A stretch of DNA of 64,000 bases from Pontiellaceae bacterium B12219 (GTDB lineage Bacteria > Verrucomicrobiota > Kiritimatiellia > Kiritimatiellales > Pontiellaceae): assembly GCA_029432795.1 (NCBI GenBank), contig JARNMJ010000009.1, forward strand, positions 37,578 to 101,577, written 5' to 3'. The notes beneath the pieces were generated by a model. It ran no database searches. It was not told where the DNA came from and saw only the letters and a list, made by a program, of their open reading frames with translations. Shown piece by piece: positions 16,436-25,278 of this stretch; positions within the stretch are counted from its first letter, which is position 1; every line of letters starts with the position of its first letter. A program made the translations under genes and the position numbers.

Positions 16436-17446
16436 ATGCGTATCTCAATAGATGCGATGGGGGGCGATTTCGCCCCTCAGGAAATTGTTGCCGGAACGCT
16501 CCAGGCTGCTGAAAAACTTCAGGGTCTGGAAAAACTTTTTCTGGTAGGCGACGAAACCGCGATTAAAGCTGAACTTGCAAAACACAAGGGACCGGTTCCT
16601 TCGTGTATTGAAATTGTTCATTGCACGGAAGTGGTTGGAATGGGGGAGTCTCCGGCTGTGGCTATTCGCCGCAAAAAGGATTCTTCTATTACCCGTTCTG
16701 TCATGCTTGTGAAAGATGGGTTGGCTGATGCGGTCTTTTCTGCTGGAAACACCGGAGCAGCTGTTGCGGCTGCAACGTTGAAGCTTCGCACTTTGAAGGG
16801 GGTGGATCGCCCGGCTATCGCCGCGCTTCTGCCGACGCCTGATAAACCGTTTCTTTTGCTCGATGCCGGTGCAAACCCGGACAGCACGCCGGAAATGATT
16901 CAGCAGTACGCGGTGATGGGCAGCATTTATTCCCGCGAAATTCTCGGGGTGAAAAGTCCTAAAGTCGGCCTGCTCAGCATCGGTGAAGAGGCTGCCAAGG
17001 GAAATGAGACCACCAAGAAAACCTTTGGTTTGCTTGAAAAGACGCCGATTAACTTTATCGGGAACGTTGAAAGTCGGGATCTTTACGGCGGCAAGGTCAG
17101 CGTGGCGGTCTGCGATGGTTTCGTTGGAAATGTGGTGCTGAAGACCAGCGAAGCGGTGGCCAGCATGATTTCCGGATGGCTGAAGATGATGTTTAAAAAG
17201 AATATCGTTCGCATTCTGGGCTACTTTTTTTCCCGTGGTGTTTTTAAAGAAATGCGGTCGCATGCCGATCCGTCCAGTACCGGTGGGGCACCGCTGTTGG
17301 GTGCAAACGGGATTGTAATTATCGGCCATGGCTCTTCAAACGCTTTTGCTACCTTTAATGGAATCCGTGTGGCATCGGAGGCAATTGATCACGACCTAAA
17401 CCATTTGATTGAAGCTGAACTTCAGCGTATAAATCTCGAAACGTAG
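16436..17446 (+). CDS. plsX: Phosphate acyltransferase PlsX
   Basis: PlsX converts acyl-ACP to acyl-phosphate for phospholipid synthesis at the membrane surface. The 336-residue product starts with the family signature ISIDAMGGDFAP and contains AVFSAGNTGAAVA, LLDAGANPDSTPEM, GLLSIGEEAAKGNE, VCDGFVGNVVLK and GVNG-like LLGANGIVIIGHGSS near the end. Length is typical. It is followed 20 bases later by fabH, the usual order. Confidence 0.97.
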   Translation: MRISIDAMGGDFAPQEIVAGTLQAAEKLQGLEKLFLVGDETAIKAELAKHKGPVPSCIEIVHCTEVVGMGESPAVAIRRKKDSSITRSVMLVKDGLADAVFSAGNTGAAVAAATLKLRTLKGVDRPAIAALLPTPDKPFLLLDAGANPDSTPEMIQQYAVMGSIYSREILGVKSPKVGLLSIGEEAAKGNETTKKTFGLLEKTPINFIGNVESRDLYGGKVSVAVCDGFVGNVVLKTSEAVASMISGWLKMMFKKNIVRILGYFFSRGVFKEMRSHADPSSTGGAPLLGANGIVIIGHGSSNAFATFNGIRVASEAIDHDLNHLIEAELQRINLET

Positions 17447-17466
17447 TAATTTCACGGAACGCTTGC

Positions 17467-18459
17467 ATGGAACCGATACGGAAAGTTTCAATCATTGGAA
17501 CAGGATCTTACGTGCCCGAAAAGGTACTGACCAATAAAGATCTTGAAAGCATTGTCGATACAACCGACGAGTGGATTTATTCCCGAACCGGTATGCGAGA
17601 ACGGCATATTGCTGCTGCCGATCAGGCAGCATCAGATCTGGGAGCGGAGGCGGCTAGAAAAGCGATTGATGATGCCGGAATTTCTGCGGAAGACGTGGAT
17701 CTGATTATTGTCGCCACCCTTTCTCCCGATATGTTTTTCCCGAGCACGGCCTGTTTTGTGCAGGAAAAAATCGGTGCCAAAAATGCCTTTTGCTACGATT
17801 TAGGAGCTGCCTGCTCCGGATTTCTTTATGCCATGGACACCGCACGGGCACAGATCGCCTGCGGCGCGGTTGAAACGGTTCTGGTTATCGGAACCGAAAA
17901 GATGAGCACGTTCATCGATTGGGAAGATCGAAGCACCTGCATTCTTTTCGGGGATGGGGCCGGGGCAGTTGTCTTGCAGGCCGGCGGTGAAGGCCGCGGC
18001 GTGATGCAGTCGGTGATGGGTTCCGACGGTTCCCTGGCTCACCTGCTTTCCACACCGGGCGGCGGAAGCCGTAATCCCATTTCGCATGAAATGATTGATC
18101 AGAAGCAGCACTTCCTGAAAATGGAGGGTCGCGATGTGTTCAAACATGCTGTGAAACGCATGGGCGACACCGTTCTTCAGGCATTGGAAAAGAACGGTAT
18201 CTCATCGGATGAGGTGGGCTGTTTTATTCCGCATCAGGCGAATATACGCATTATTGATGCAATTTCCAAGCGGCTTGGCGTGGCCGATCGCATGTATTCC
18301 AATGTTGAAAAATATGCAAATACATCTTCGGCAGCTCTGGCTATTGCGCTGGACGAGGCCGTTAAGGATGGAACAATTTCTAAAGGCGATCTGGTGGTGC
18401 TGACCGTGTTTGGCGGCGGTTTTACCTGGGGCGCTAATGTTTTGGAGTGGGGTAAATAA
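17467..18459 (+). CDS. fabH: Beta-ketoacyl-ACP synthase III
   Basis: FabH condenses acetyl-CoA with malonyl-ACP to start fatty acid synthesis. The 330-residue protein has the catalytic Cys116 in GAACSGFLYAMD, His and Asn of the triad in PHQANIRI and KYANTSSAA, and the C-terminal GGGFTWG. Its stop overlaps the fabD start by one base (TAATG), indicating translational coupling. Confidence 0.97.
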   Translation: MEPIRKVSIIGTGSYVPEKVLTNKDLESIVDTTDEWIYSRTGMRERHIAAADQAASDLGAEAARKAIDDAGISAEDVDLIIVATLSPDMFFPSTACFVQEKIGAKNAFCYDLGAACSGFLYAMDTARAQIACGAVETVLVIGTEKMSTFIDWEDRSTCILFGDGAGAVVLQAGGEGRGVMQSVMGSDGSLAHLLSTPGGGSRNPISHEMIDQKQHFLKMEGRDVFKHAVKRMGDTVLQALEKNGISSDEVGCFIPHQANIRIIDAISKRLGVADRMYSNVEKYANTSSAALAIALDEAVKDGTISKGDLVVLTVFGGGFTWGANVLEWGK

Positions 18460-19358
18460 TGAAAAGAGCAATCGTATTTCCCGGTCAGGGTTCGCAAGTG
18501 GTTGGAATGGGGAAGGATTTGGCGGATGCCATTCCGGAATGCAAAGCCCTCTTTGATCAGGCCAATGAGATTCTGGGTTATGATTTGACGTCGATCTGTT
18601 TTGAAGGTCCGCAGGAAGAACTGAATAAATCCAATCATGCTCAGCTCGGTATTTTTGTGGCCAGCGCGGCCGCATTTCAGGCATTGAAACTGAAACAGCC
18701 CGACTTTGAATTCGATGTGTTGGCTGGGCATAGTCTCGGCGAATGGACTGCGCTTTATGTGGCCGGTGTTGTGAGTTTCGAGGATACAATTAAAATTTTA
18801 AAAGCCCGCGGTGAGTTTATGCAGGCCGCCTGCGAAGAAAATCCGGGCGCCATGCTGGCGGTGATGAATCTTGATGGCGATAAGCTGGTTGAAATCGCTG
18901 CGGAAGCCGGATGTTATGTGGCGAACTTTAACTCGCTGTCCCAGACGGTTCTTTCCGGTACGGCCGAATCGATTGATAAGGCGGAAGTGCTTTGTAAAGA
19001 GGCCGGAGCGAAGCGCGCAATTCGTCTGCCGGTGGCGGGAGCGTTTCATTCTCCGCTAATGCAGCCTGCTGCAGATAAAATGAATGATTTTCTGGCTGAT
19101 ATCAGGTTGGGAGCATCGAATAAACCGGTGCTTTCCAATGTGACTGCTGAAGTCCATGCTGATGCCGCTGTCCAGAGCAATATGGTTAAACAGATTACCT
19201 CCTCAGTACAGTGGGTGGCTTCGGTTCAGAAGCTGGCCGCCGATGGAGTTGAGGAAATTGTTGAATGCGGTCCGGGTAAGGTCCTTGCAGGTCTTATAAA
19301 GCGTATTGACAAGGCCGTTGGAGTTCGTAACATCGGACTGCTTACGGATCTCGATTAA
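18459..19358 (+). CDS. fabD: Malonyl-CoA:ACP transacylase
   Basis: FabD loads malonyl groups onto ACP. The 299 residues begin KRAIVFPGQGSQVVGMG (oxyanion hole region), carry the nucleophile Ser92 in AGHSLGEW and the His in GAFHSPLM. Length is normal. It overlaps fabH by one base and is followed 17 bases later by fabG, whose AGAGG binding site lies in that gap. Confidence 0.97.
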   Translation: MKRAIVFPGQGSQVVGMGKDLADAIPECKALFDQANEILGYDLTSICFEGPQEELNKSNHAQLGIFVASAAAFQALKLKQPDFEFDVLAGHSLGEWTALYVAGVVSFEDTIKILKARGEFMQAACEENPGAMLAVMNLDGDKLVEIAAEAGCYVANFNSLSQTVLSGTAESIDKAEVLCKEAGAKRAIRLPVAGAFHSPLMQPAADKMNDFLADIRLGASNKPVLSNVTAEVHADAAVQSNMVKQITSSVQWVASVQKLAADGVEEIVECGPGKVLAGLIKRIDKAVGVRNIGLLTDLD

Positions 19359-19375
19359 TTAATTAGAGGAACGAC

Positions 19376-20119
19376 ATGTTTGAATTGAACGATAGAGTCG
19401 CCATGATTACCGGTGCCGCACGCGGTCTCGGGCAGGCAATTGCCGTGAAGCTTGCTGAAGCCGGTGCTGATATTGCACTGTGCGATCTCGATGCCGCATG
19501 GCTGGAAGAAACCGCCGGCAAGGTCAAGGCGCTCGGCCGCAGGGTTGAATGCTACGGCGTAAATGTGGCTGATGGCGAAAGTGTGACTGTAGGTGTAAAA
19601 GCCATCACAAAAGATTTCGGTAAGATTGATGTACTGGTGAATAATGCCGGCATTACCAAGGATGGATTGCTCATGAGAATGAGTGAGGACGACTGGGATG
19701 CGGTGCTGGATGTGAATCTCAAAGGTGTATTCCTGTGCACGAAAGCTGCTATGCGCGGCATGATGAAGCAGCGCTCCGGTACGATTGTAAATATTGCTTC
19801 GGTTATCGGGCTGATGGGTAATGCCGGTCAGGCCAACTACGCCGCCTCCAAGGGGGGGGTGATTTCTTTCAGCAAGACGGTGGCAAAGGAGCTGGCTTCC
19901 CGCAACGTTCGCTGCAATGCCGTTGCGCCGGGATTCATTCGGACTGCAATGACCGATAAACTGGACGAAGACGTTCAGAACAAGATGAAAGAGCTGATTC
20001 CGTTGAGCCGTTTTGGTGAACCGGAAGATGTCGCGAATGTTGTATTGTTTTTGGCAAGTGATGCTTCCGCATATGTTACAGGGCAAGTCCTCTCGACATG
20101 CGGCGGCATGGTAATGTAA
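19376..20119 (+). CDS. fabG: 3-oxoacyl-ACP reductase
   Basis: FabG is the NADPH-dependent short-chain dehydrogenase that reduces beta-ketoacyl-ACP. In 247 residues one sees the Rossmann motif TGAARGLG, the NNAG motif at residues 89-92, the triad Ser142, Tyr155 and Lys159 (YAASK), and the C-terminal [17 protein letters not shown]. Standard length; 38 bases upstream of acpP. Confidence 0.97.
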   Translation: MFELNDRVAMITGAARGLGQAIAVKLAEAGADIALCDLDAAWLEETAGKVKALGRRVECYGVNVADGESVTVGVKAITKDFGKIDVLVNNAGITKDGLLMRMSEDDWDAVLDVNLKGVFLCTKAAMRGMMKQRSGTIVNIASVIGLMGNAGQANYAASKGGVISFSKTVAKELASRNVRCNAVAPGFIRTAMTDKLDEDVQNKMKELIPLSRFGEPEDVANVVLFLASDASAYVTGQVLSTCGGMVM

Positions 20120-20157
20120 GTTTATTAAGTGTAAACCTAGTATAAAGGAGATAGAAC

Positions 20158-20394
20158 ATGGCACTTGAAGATAAAGTAAAAGATATCATCGTTGAACAGC
20201 TTGGTGTTAATGCCGATCAGGTAACGACTGAAGCATCTTTCATTGAAGACCTCGGCGCAGACTCACTCGATACCGTCGAGCTGGTTATGGCTTTTGAAGA
20301 AGAATTCGGTGCTGAAATTCCGGACGAAGATGCTGAAAAGCTGACTTCCGTTGGCGGCGTTATCAGCTACCTGAAGGAAAAAGGTTTCGAGTAA
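20158..20394 (+). CDS. acpP: Acyl carrier protein
   Basis: 78 residues, very acidic, with the phosphopantetheine attachment Ser36 in [17 protein letters not shown]. An AAAGGAG binding site precedes the ATG. It carries growing acyl chains between the enzymes encoded on both sides. A stable hairpin sits between this gene and fabF, a position where mRNA processing or attenuation would let acpP be made in excess (inferred). Confidence 0.98.
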   Translation: MALEDKVKDIIVEQLGVNADQVTTEASFIEDLGADSLDTVELVMAFEEEFGAEIPDEDAEKLTSVGGVISYLKEKGFE

Positions 20395-20414
20395 ACCGAC
20401 TCGATAACTTTCTG

Positions 20415-20453
20415 AATGGCCGGAACTGCTTCAGCACGGGGCTTCCGGCCATT
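20415..20453 (+). promoter_or_regulatory. Intercistronic hairpin between acpP and fabF
   Basis: AATGGCCGGAA (20415-20425) and TTCCGGCCATT (20443-20453) form an 11-bp perfect stem with a 17-nt loop. No T-run follows, so partial attenuation or 3' end protection of acpP mRNA is more likely than full termination. Confidence 0.65.
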
Positions 20454-20481
20454 TGAATATCAAGCAGAGCGAGGTGGCGCA

Positions 20482-21726
20482 ATGAGTGGACGCAAAGTAG
20501 TAGTAACCGGATTGGGTGTTGTATCTCCGGTCGCAAGTGAACTGAATGCTTTCTGGGAAGGCATCGTAAATGGAAAATCAGGCATTGGTCAGGTTCAGCA
20601 GATGGCTGATATCGCGGAATATCCAGTGACCATCGCCGGCGAAGTCCGCGACCTCGATATTGAACGATTTGTAGATAGAAAAGATGCCCGAAAGATGGAT
20701 CCGTTTTCCATTTTCGGATTGGCCGCAGCAGTCATGGCGATTGAAGATTCCGGGTTGGATGTTTCAAAGGTTGATCTGGAACGTGTCGGTGTAATTGCCA
20801 GTTCCGGCATCGGTGGAATGCAGGTAATGCAGAACGAATGTCTGAAGGCTTATGAAAAAGGGCCGAGGCGCGTTTCTCCGCAGCTCATTCCCCAGATGAT
20901 TGTGAATATTCTTTCAGGATATGTTTCCATCAGATACGGATTTAAGGGCCCTAACTTCTGTGTCACCAGTGCCTGTGCATCCGGTACGCACTCGATTGGG
21001 GAAGCCATGCGTATTATTCAGTATGGCGATGCGGACGTTATGATTGCCGGCGGTTCTGAAGCGTCGGTTGCTATGCTGGGTGTTGCCGGGTTTGCCGCGC
21101 TTCGTGCCACGAGCCGCCGCAATGATGATCCGGAAGGCGCATCCCGCCCGTTTGATAAAGAGCGTGATGGTTTTGTGATGTCGGAAGGTGCCGGAATACT
21201 GGTGCTGGAATCCGAAGAACATGCTCTGGCCCGCGGGGCAACTATTTATTGTGAAGCCGCCGGATATGGACGTACCGGCGATGCGTATCACGTGACAGCT
21301 CCGGCCGAAGAGGCTGATCAGGCTGCCCGCGGTATGAAACTCGCAATTAAAGATGCCGGTCTTACGCCGGATGATATTGACTATGTTAATGCGCACGGCA
21401 CTTCGACCTATTACAACGATAAAGGCGAAACCATCGCGATCAAGAAAGCGCTGGGCGAAGAAAAGGCCTATAAAACAGCCGTGAGTTCCACGAAGTCGAT
21501 GACCGGTCATATGCTTGGAGCAGCCGGTGGAGTTGAGGCCGCAATTTGTGCGCTGGCGATTCGCGACGGTGTTGCACCGCCGACGATCAACTACACCACA
21601 CCCGATCCGGAGTGCGATCTGGACTATGTTCCGAATGTGGCTCGTAAAATGGAAATCAATGCAGCGCTGAGCAACTCGCTGGGTTTCGGTGGTCACAATG
21701 CCACCTTATGCTTCAAGAAAAACTAG
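20482..21726 (+). CDS. fabF: Beta-ketoacyl-ACP synthase II
   Basis: FabF elongates acyl-ACP chains. From ATG 20482 (GAGGTG upstream) the protein has 414 residues, the normal length; an upstream in-frame ATG at 20416 falls inside the hairpin. The active-site Cys165 is in TSACASGTHS, and the two histidines are in NAHGTSTYYND and TGHMLGAAGG. It ends the fatty acid cluster and is followed by a terminator. Confidence 0.97.
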   Translation: MSGRKVVVTGLGVVSPVASELNAFWEGIVNGKSGIGQVQQMADIAEYPVTIAGEVRDLDIERFVDRKDARKMDPFSIFGLAAAVMAIEDSGLDVSKVDLERVGVIASSGIGGMQVMQNECLKAYEKGPRRVSPQLIPQMIVNILSGYVSIRYGFKGPNFCVTSACASGTHSIGEAMRIIQYGDADVMIAGGSEASVAMLGVAGFAALRATSRRNDDPEGASRPFDKERDGFVMSEGAGILVLESEEHALARGATIYCEAAGYGRTGDAYHVTAPAEEADQAARGMKLAIKDAGLTPDDIDYVNAHGTSTYYNDKGETIAIKKALGEEKAYKTAVSSTKSMTGHMLGAAGGVEAAICALAIRDGVAPPTINYTTPDPECDLDYVPNVARKMEINAALSNSLGFGGHNATLCFKKN

Positions 21727-21750
21727 CATTTTCAGCGATTGAAAGTGATG

Positions 21751-21791
21751 GGGCGGGAAGGGTCGACGATGTTGACTTTCTCGCCCTTTTT
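21751..21791 (+). terminator. Rho-independent terminator after fabF
   Basis: GGGCGGGAAG (21751-21760) pairs with TTTCTCGCCC (21777-21786), with two G-U pairs, followed by TTTTT. It closes the yceD-to-fabF operon. Confidence 0.8.
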
Positions 21792-21842
21792 ATTTGTGAT
21801 CGAGTGATCTGGCGCGGCGTTCCGCCTTTATTATTTTCCGGC

Positions 21843-21909
21843 TTCCAATGATTGGAAGAAAACGCCATGTTTTCCGAACCTTGGAAACAGTGGTTTCCAA
21901 TCATTGGAA
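21843..21909. repeat. Cluster of three TTCCA-N5-TGGAA palindromes upstream of hldE
   Basis: TTCCA ATGAT TGGAA (21843-21857), TTCCG AACCT TGGAA (21872-21886, one mismatch) and TTCCA ATCAT TGGAA (21895-21909). The outer two are exact reverse complements. The last ends 8 bases before the hldE start. Confidence 0.7.
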
Positions 21910-21917
21910 GAGAGTTT

Positions 21918-22421
21918 ATGAGAAAATTAGAAAATAAAATTCTGACGAAAGAGCAGATGCTGATTGAACGGGCGCGATTAAAAGAGCAGGGGCAGGTGGT
22001 TTCGTTCACCAATGGCTGTTTCGATATTCTGCACCCAGGCCATGTGACCTATTTGCAGTTTGCCCGCGAGCAGGGCGATGTGCTGGTGCTCGGAATGAAT
22101 TCCGATTCATCTGTGAAGCGCAACAAGGGCGATGATCGCCCGATCGTTTGCGAGGAAGATCGTGCCAAGGTGATTGCGGCGCTGGAGTGCATTGATTATG
22201 TAGTTTTGTTCGATGAGGACGAGCCGCGCGAACTGATTGCGGAATTGCTTCCGGATGTGCTGGTGAAGGGCGAGGACTGGGCGCACTACGTTTCCGGCCG
22301 TGAAGAAGTGGAGGCTGCCGGCGGTAAAGTGGTGTTGGCAAAGATGGTTGAAGGCCGTTCCACCACCAACGTAATTGGTCGCATTTTAGAAGTTTACGGA
22401 AAAGAGCAGGCAAACCACTAG
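21918..22421 (+). CDS. hldE: D-glycero-beta-D-manno-heptose 1-phosphate adenylyltransferase (HldE C-terminal type)
   Basis: 167 residues matching the cytidylyltransferase-fold half of HldE (RfaE2): TNGCFDILHPGHVTYLQFA (HxGH nucleotide site), LGMNSDSSVKRNKG, RPIVCEEDRAKVI, LVKGEDWAH and VEGRSTTNVI. It transfers AMP to heptose 1-phosphate on the way to ADP-heptose for the LPS inner core. The kinase half of classical HldE is absent, so a separate HldA must be encoded elsewhere. I chose ATG 21918; the frame is open from 21852 but that stretch is made of the palindromes listed above. hldD follows. Confidence 0.92.
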   Translation: MRKLENKILTKEQMLIERARLKEQGQVVSFTNGCFDILHPGHVTYLQFAREQGDVLVLGMNSDSSVKRNKGDDRPIVCEEDRAKVIAALECIDYVVLFDEDEPRELIAELLPDVLVKGEDWAHYVSGREEVEAAGGKVVLAKMVEGRSTTNVIGRILEVYGKEQANH

Positions 22422-22496
22422 TTTCTGCTAATTCACACTGATGGTCGGAGTGCGGGGAATCAGAGAGTATTAGTGGTTAAAAAATGGACGAAATTT

Positions 22497-23465
22497 ATGA
22501 GTATTAAATACATTGTTACGGGCGGGGCCGGGTTTATCGGCAGCAACATCGTGAAAGAGCTGAATGCGCGGGGTGAAGACGATATTCTAATTGTCGATTC
22601 ACTGGGCATGGGCGAAAAGTGGAAAAACCTTGTCGGTTTGCGCTATGAAGATTACCTCGATAAGGGCGATCTGTTTACGGTGCTGGCCGACGGTATTCTT
22701 GCGAACGTGGAAGCCGTTTATCACTTAGGTGCCTGCAGTGCGACGACGGAGCGCGATGCCGATTATCTGATGGAAAATAATTACGGCTACACGCGTGCGT
22801 TATGTGAAGAGTGTTTGGCGCATGATGTGCGGTTTGTTTATGCTTCCAGCGCGGCAACTTATGGTGATGGTAATCTGGGCTATTCGGATGCCGATGATAA
22901 GACTCCGGGTTATAAACCGCTGAATATGTATGGCTATTCAAAGCATATGTTTGATCTGTGGGCGCTGAAGGCGGGGATTGCAGATAAAATTGCGGGCATG
23001 AAATATTTTAATGTCTATGGGCCGGGCGAGGGGCATAAAGATGATATGCGTTCCGTGATTCATAAATCCTATTTCCAGATTTTGGAAACCGGGGAGGTGA
23101 AGCTCTTTAAATCGCATCGTCCGGATTATAAGGACGGTGAGCAGGTTCGCGATTTTGTTTATGTAAAAGATGCCGTAAAAGAGACGCTTTGGTTTGGTGA
23201 AAATCGCGAGGTTGGCGGAGTGTTTAATTGCGGAACCGGAACGCCGCGTACCTGGGTGGATCTGGTTTCTGCTGTCTTTAAGGCGATGGGCCGCGAGCCG
23301 AATATCACCTTCATCGACATGCCGGAGCATCTGCAGGGGAAATATCAGTATCACACGCAGGCCGATCTCACGAAACTGCGGTCGGTGGGCTATGATGCGG
23401 AATTTACTGCGCTGGAAGACGGTGTGGCTGACTATGTTCAGAACTATTTAATGAATGAAGAATGA
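22497..23465 (+). CDS. hldD: ADP-L-glycero-D-manno-heptose 6-epimerase
   Basis: HldD epimerises ADP-D,D-heptose to the L,D form used in LPS. The protein begins YIVTGGAGFIGSNIV (NAD-binding GxxGxxG), has the SDR pair in YGYSKHMFDLW, and family stretches KYFNVYGPGE, DGEQVRDFVYVKD and GTGTPRTWVDL. 322 residues from ATG 22497; a GTG at 22473 would add 8. Paired with hldE. A perfect TTCCA-N5-TGGAA site at 23073-23087 lies inside the gene. Confidence 0.93.
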   Translation: MSIKYIVTGGAGFIGSNIVKELNARGEDDILIVDSLGMGEKWKNLVGLRYEDYLDKGDLFTVLADGILANVEAVYHLGACSATTERDADYLMENNYGYTRALCEECLAHDVRFVYASSAATYGDGNLGYSDADDKTPGYKPLNMYGYSKHMFDLWALKAGIADKIAGMKYFNVYGPGEGHKDDMRSVIHKSYFQILETGEVKLFKSHRPDYKDGEQVRDFVYVKDAVKETLWFGENREVGGVFNCGTGTPRTWVDLVSAVFKAMGREPNITFIDMPEHLQGKYQYHTQADLTKLRSVGYDAEFTALEDGVADYVQNYLMNEE

Positions 23466-23469
23466 TGAT

Positions 23470-23573
23470 GATTTCAGAATATAGAATGGATGGTCTGCGA
23501 CAGTTTAATGAAAAGCAATGCCGGTGCGGCCTGAGTTCCTGTATTCCCGATTCTGAAATCTTAATTCTTAATT
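23470..23573. repeat. Spacer with 11-bp inverted repeat and (CTTAATT) x2
   Basis: GATTTCAGAAT (23470-23480) and ATTCTGAAATC (23550-23560) are perfect inverted copies around 69 nt. The right arm runs straight into two CTTAATT heptamers (23560-23573), ending 4 bp before the next gene. Confidence 0.65.
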
Positions 23574-23576
23574 GTC

Positions 23577-24827
23577 ATGGCTGTTAGCATTGCCGAGATG
23601 ATCCTGCTGGGTTTGCTGGCGGATTGGGTGTTCCGCAAAATGCGGATGCCCGGCCTGCTGGGCATGCTTTTGCTGGGGGTCGTTTTCGGTCCGTATGTGC
23701 TGAACCTGCTGGAGCTCGGATTTCTGGAGGCCTCTTCCGATCTCCGGATGATTGCACTGATTATTATCCTGCTGCGGGCTGGTTTTGAATTGAGCCGGGA
23801 TGTACTCAATCGGGTGGGAGTTCAGGCTTTGTTGTTGTCATTTATTCCCGGCATTCTGGAAGGGGGAACCATTGCGCTTGTTGGGCCGTATTTTCTCCCG
23901 TTGACCCATTTGGAATCTGCGATGCTCGGGTTTATTATTGCGGCCGTTTCCCCGGCCGTTGTGGTGCCCATGATGATCAGTTTCATTGAGCGGAAAATGG
24001 GTGCAAAAAAAGGTATTCCGACGATGATTCTTGCGGCGGCATCGCTGGATGATGTGGTCGCCATCGTTCTTTTCAGCGTTTTTCTCGGGTTTTACACCGG
24101 ATCTGCCGAACATATTCTGCTGAAGGTTGCCGGTATTCCTTTTTCGATTGTTGCCGGGATCGGAGTCGGATTGCTTTCGGGGCTGTTGCTGCTGAAGCTG
24201 TTTGAGCAATTTAATCCGCGGGCGACGAAACGGACCATGATTGTGATCGGCGTGTCGATTTTACTGGTACGATTTCAGCAGCTGCTGGAAGGGTACGGGA
24301 TTCCTTTTGCGGCGTTGCTGGCTGTGATGGGGACCGGTTTTATTATTCTCGAAAAAAGAGAACAGATGGCGCATGAGATTTCTTCCAAGCTTGGGAAACT
24401 CTGGGTCTTTGCTTCGATCATGCTTTTTACTCTGGTTGGAGCGCAGGTGGATATTACGCTGGCCTGGCATACGGGGTTGGCCGGTTTAGGGGTCATTGCC
24501 TGCGGTTTGGCGGCTCGAAGTGTCGGTGTTTTGCTGGCCTTGATCAAAAGTCCGCTCACGATGAAGGAGCGTCTGTTTTCTGTGGTTGCTTATTGGCCGA
24601 AAGCCACCGTTCAAGCCGCAATGGGGGCGGTTCCTTTGGCGGCCATGCAGGCTGCAGGTATGGATTTGGGACCGGGTAATGTCATTCTTGCTGTTGCTGT
24701 ACTGAGCATTATTTTCACTGCTCCACTCGGTGCTGTGGCAATTAAGATGGTGGGCGAACGCGTGCTCGTTAAGGCCGATTCGGGCTGTTCGTTGGCGGCG
24801 GCTGCAGCGATTTCCTCGAGTAAATAA
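23577..24827 (+). CDS. Cation:proton antiporter
   Basis: A 416-residue integral membrane protein with about 12 hydrophobic segments and the layout of the CPA sodium/proton exchanger family (LLGVVFGPYVLNLLELG early; ILAAASLDDVVAIVLF with the ion-binding Asp pair in the middle). No regulatory domain follows. It is the second of three antiporters in the window, and differs from both others. No clear binding site precedes ATG 23577, so the start is moderately certain. The next 450 bp (24828-25278) are AT-rich spacer; I see only a CGTGT/ACACG inverted repeat at 25186-25206 and no confident promoter. Confidence 0.85.
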   Translation: MAVSIAEMILLGLLADWVFRKMRMPGLLGMLLLGVVFGPYVLNLLELGFLEASSDLRMIALIIILLRAGFELSRDVLNRVGVQALLLSFIPGILEGGTIALVGPYFLPLTHLESAMLGFIIAAVSPAVVVPMMISFIERKMGAKKGIPTMILAAASLDDVVAIVLFSVFLGFYTGSAEHILLKVAGIPFSIVAGIGVGLLSGLLLLKLFEQFNPRATKRTMIVIGVSILLVRFQQLLEGYGIPFAALLAVMGTGFIILEKREQMAHEISSKLGKLWVFASIMLFTLVGAQVDITLAWHTGLAGLGVIACGLAARSVGVLLALIKSPLTMKERLFSVVAYWPKATVQAAMGAVPLAAMQAAGMDLGPGNVILAVAVLSIIFTAPLGAVAIKMVGERVLVKADSGCSLAAAAAISSSK

Positions 24828-25278
24828 TACGTACACCATTACAAGTCCGGGTATTGCGCGGTCTCTTTTTCAGAAAATAAACGCTGAAACGCATCGGCGA
24901 TAAAAGGGTGATTCACTTTTAAATTCTGATTTTTGTTCCGTCAGTATTTTCAATGCAGATTGTTCCGGTCCTGTATTCGATCCTGTTGATTTTAAAAGAG
25001 ATACGGATTGAATGGGTCCTCTTATTAAAAGTCGGTTCAAAACGGCCTGATAATTGCTTTAGTTTATGAGTGCATTTTTATGGTTCCGCAAAGGGTAAAT
25101 TACCGGTTCGAAATCGCTTTTTTACGGTTATTGGCTTGAAATGTTTCTCATGGGTAATAGTCTGTTACGAATCGCAATTATTATGCGTGTAACGTCATAA
25201 GACACGTGTATTACGTGAGTGAAGGTGGTCGTTATTGACCGCCCTGATTTTTGTTACTGTGTGACGAGGGGTAAGTAT

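Noticed and set aside
24828..25278. Spacer before the TPR operon examined for a riboswitch or small RNA
   Set aside because: Only short inverted repeats and no conserved aptamer-like core or terminator were seen.
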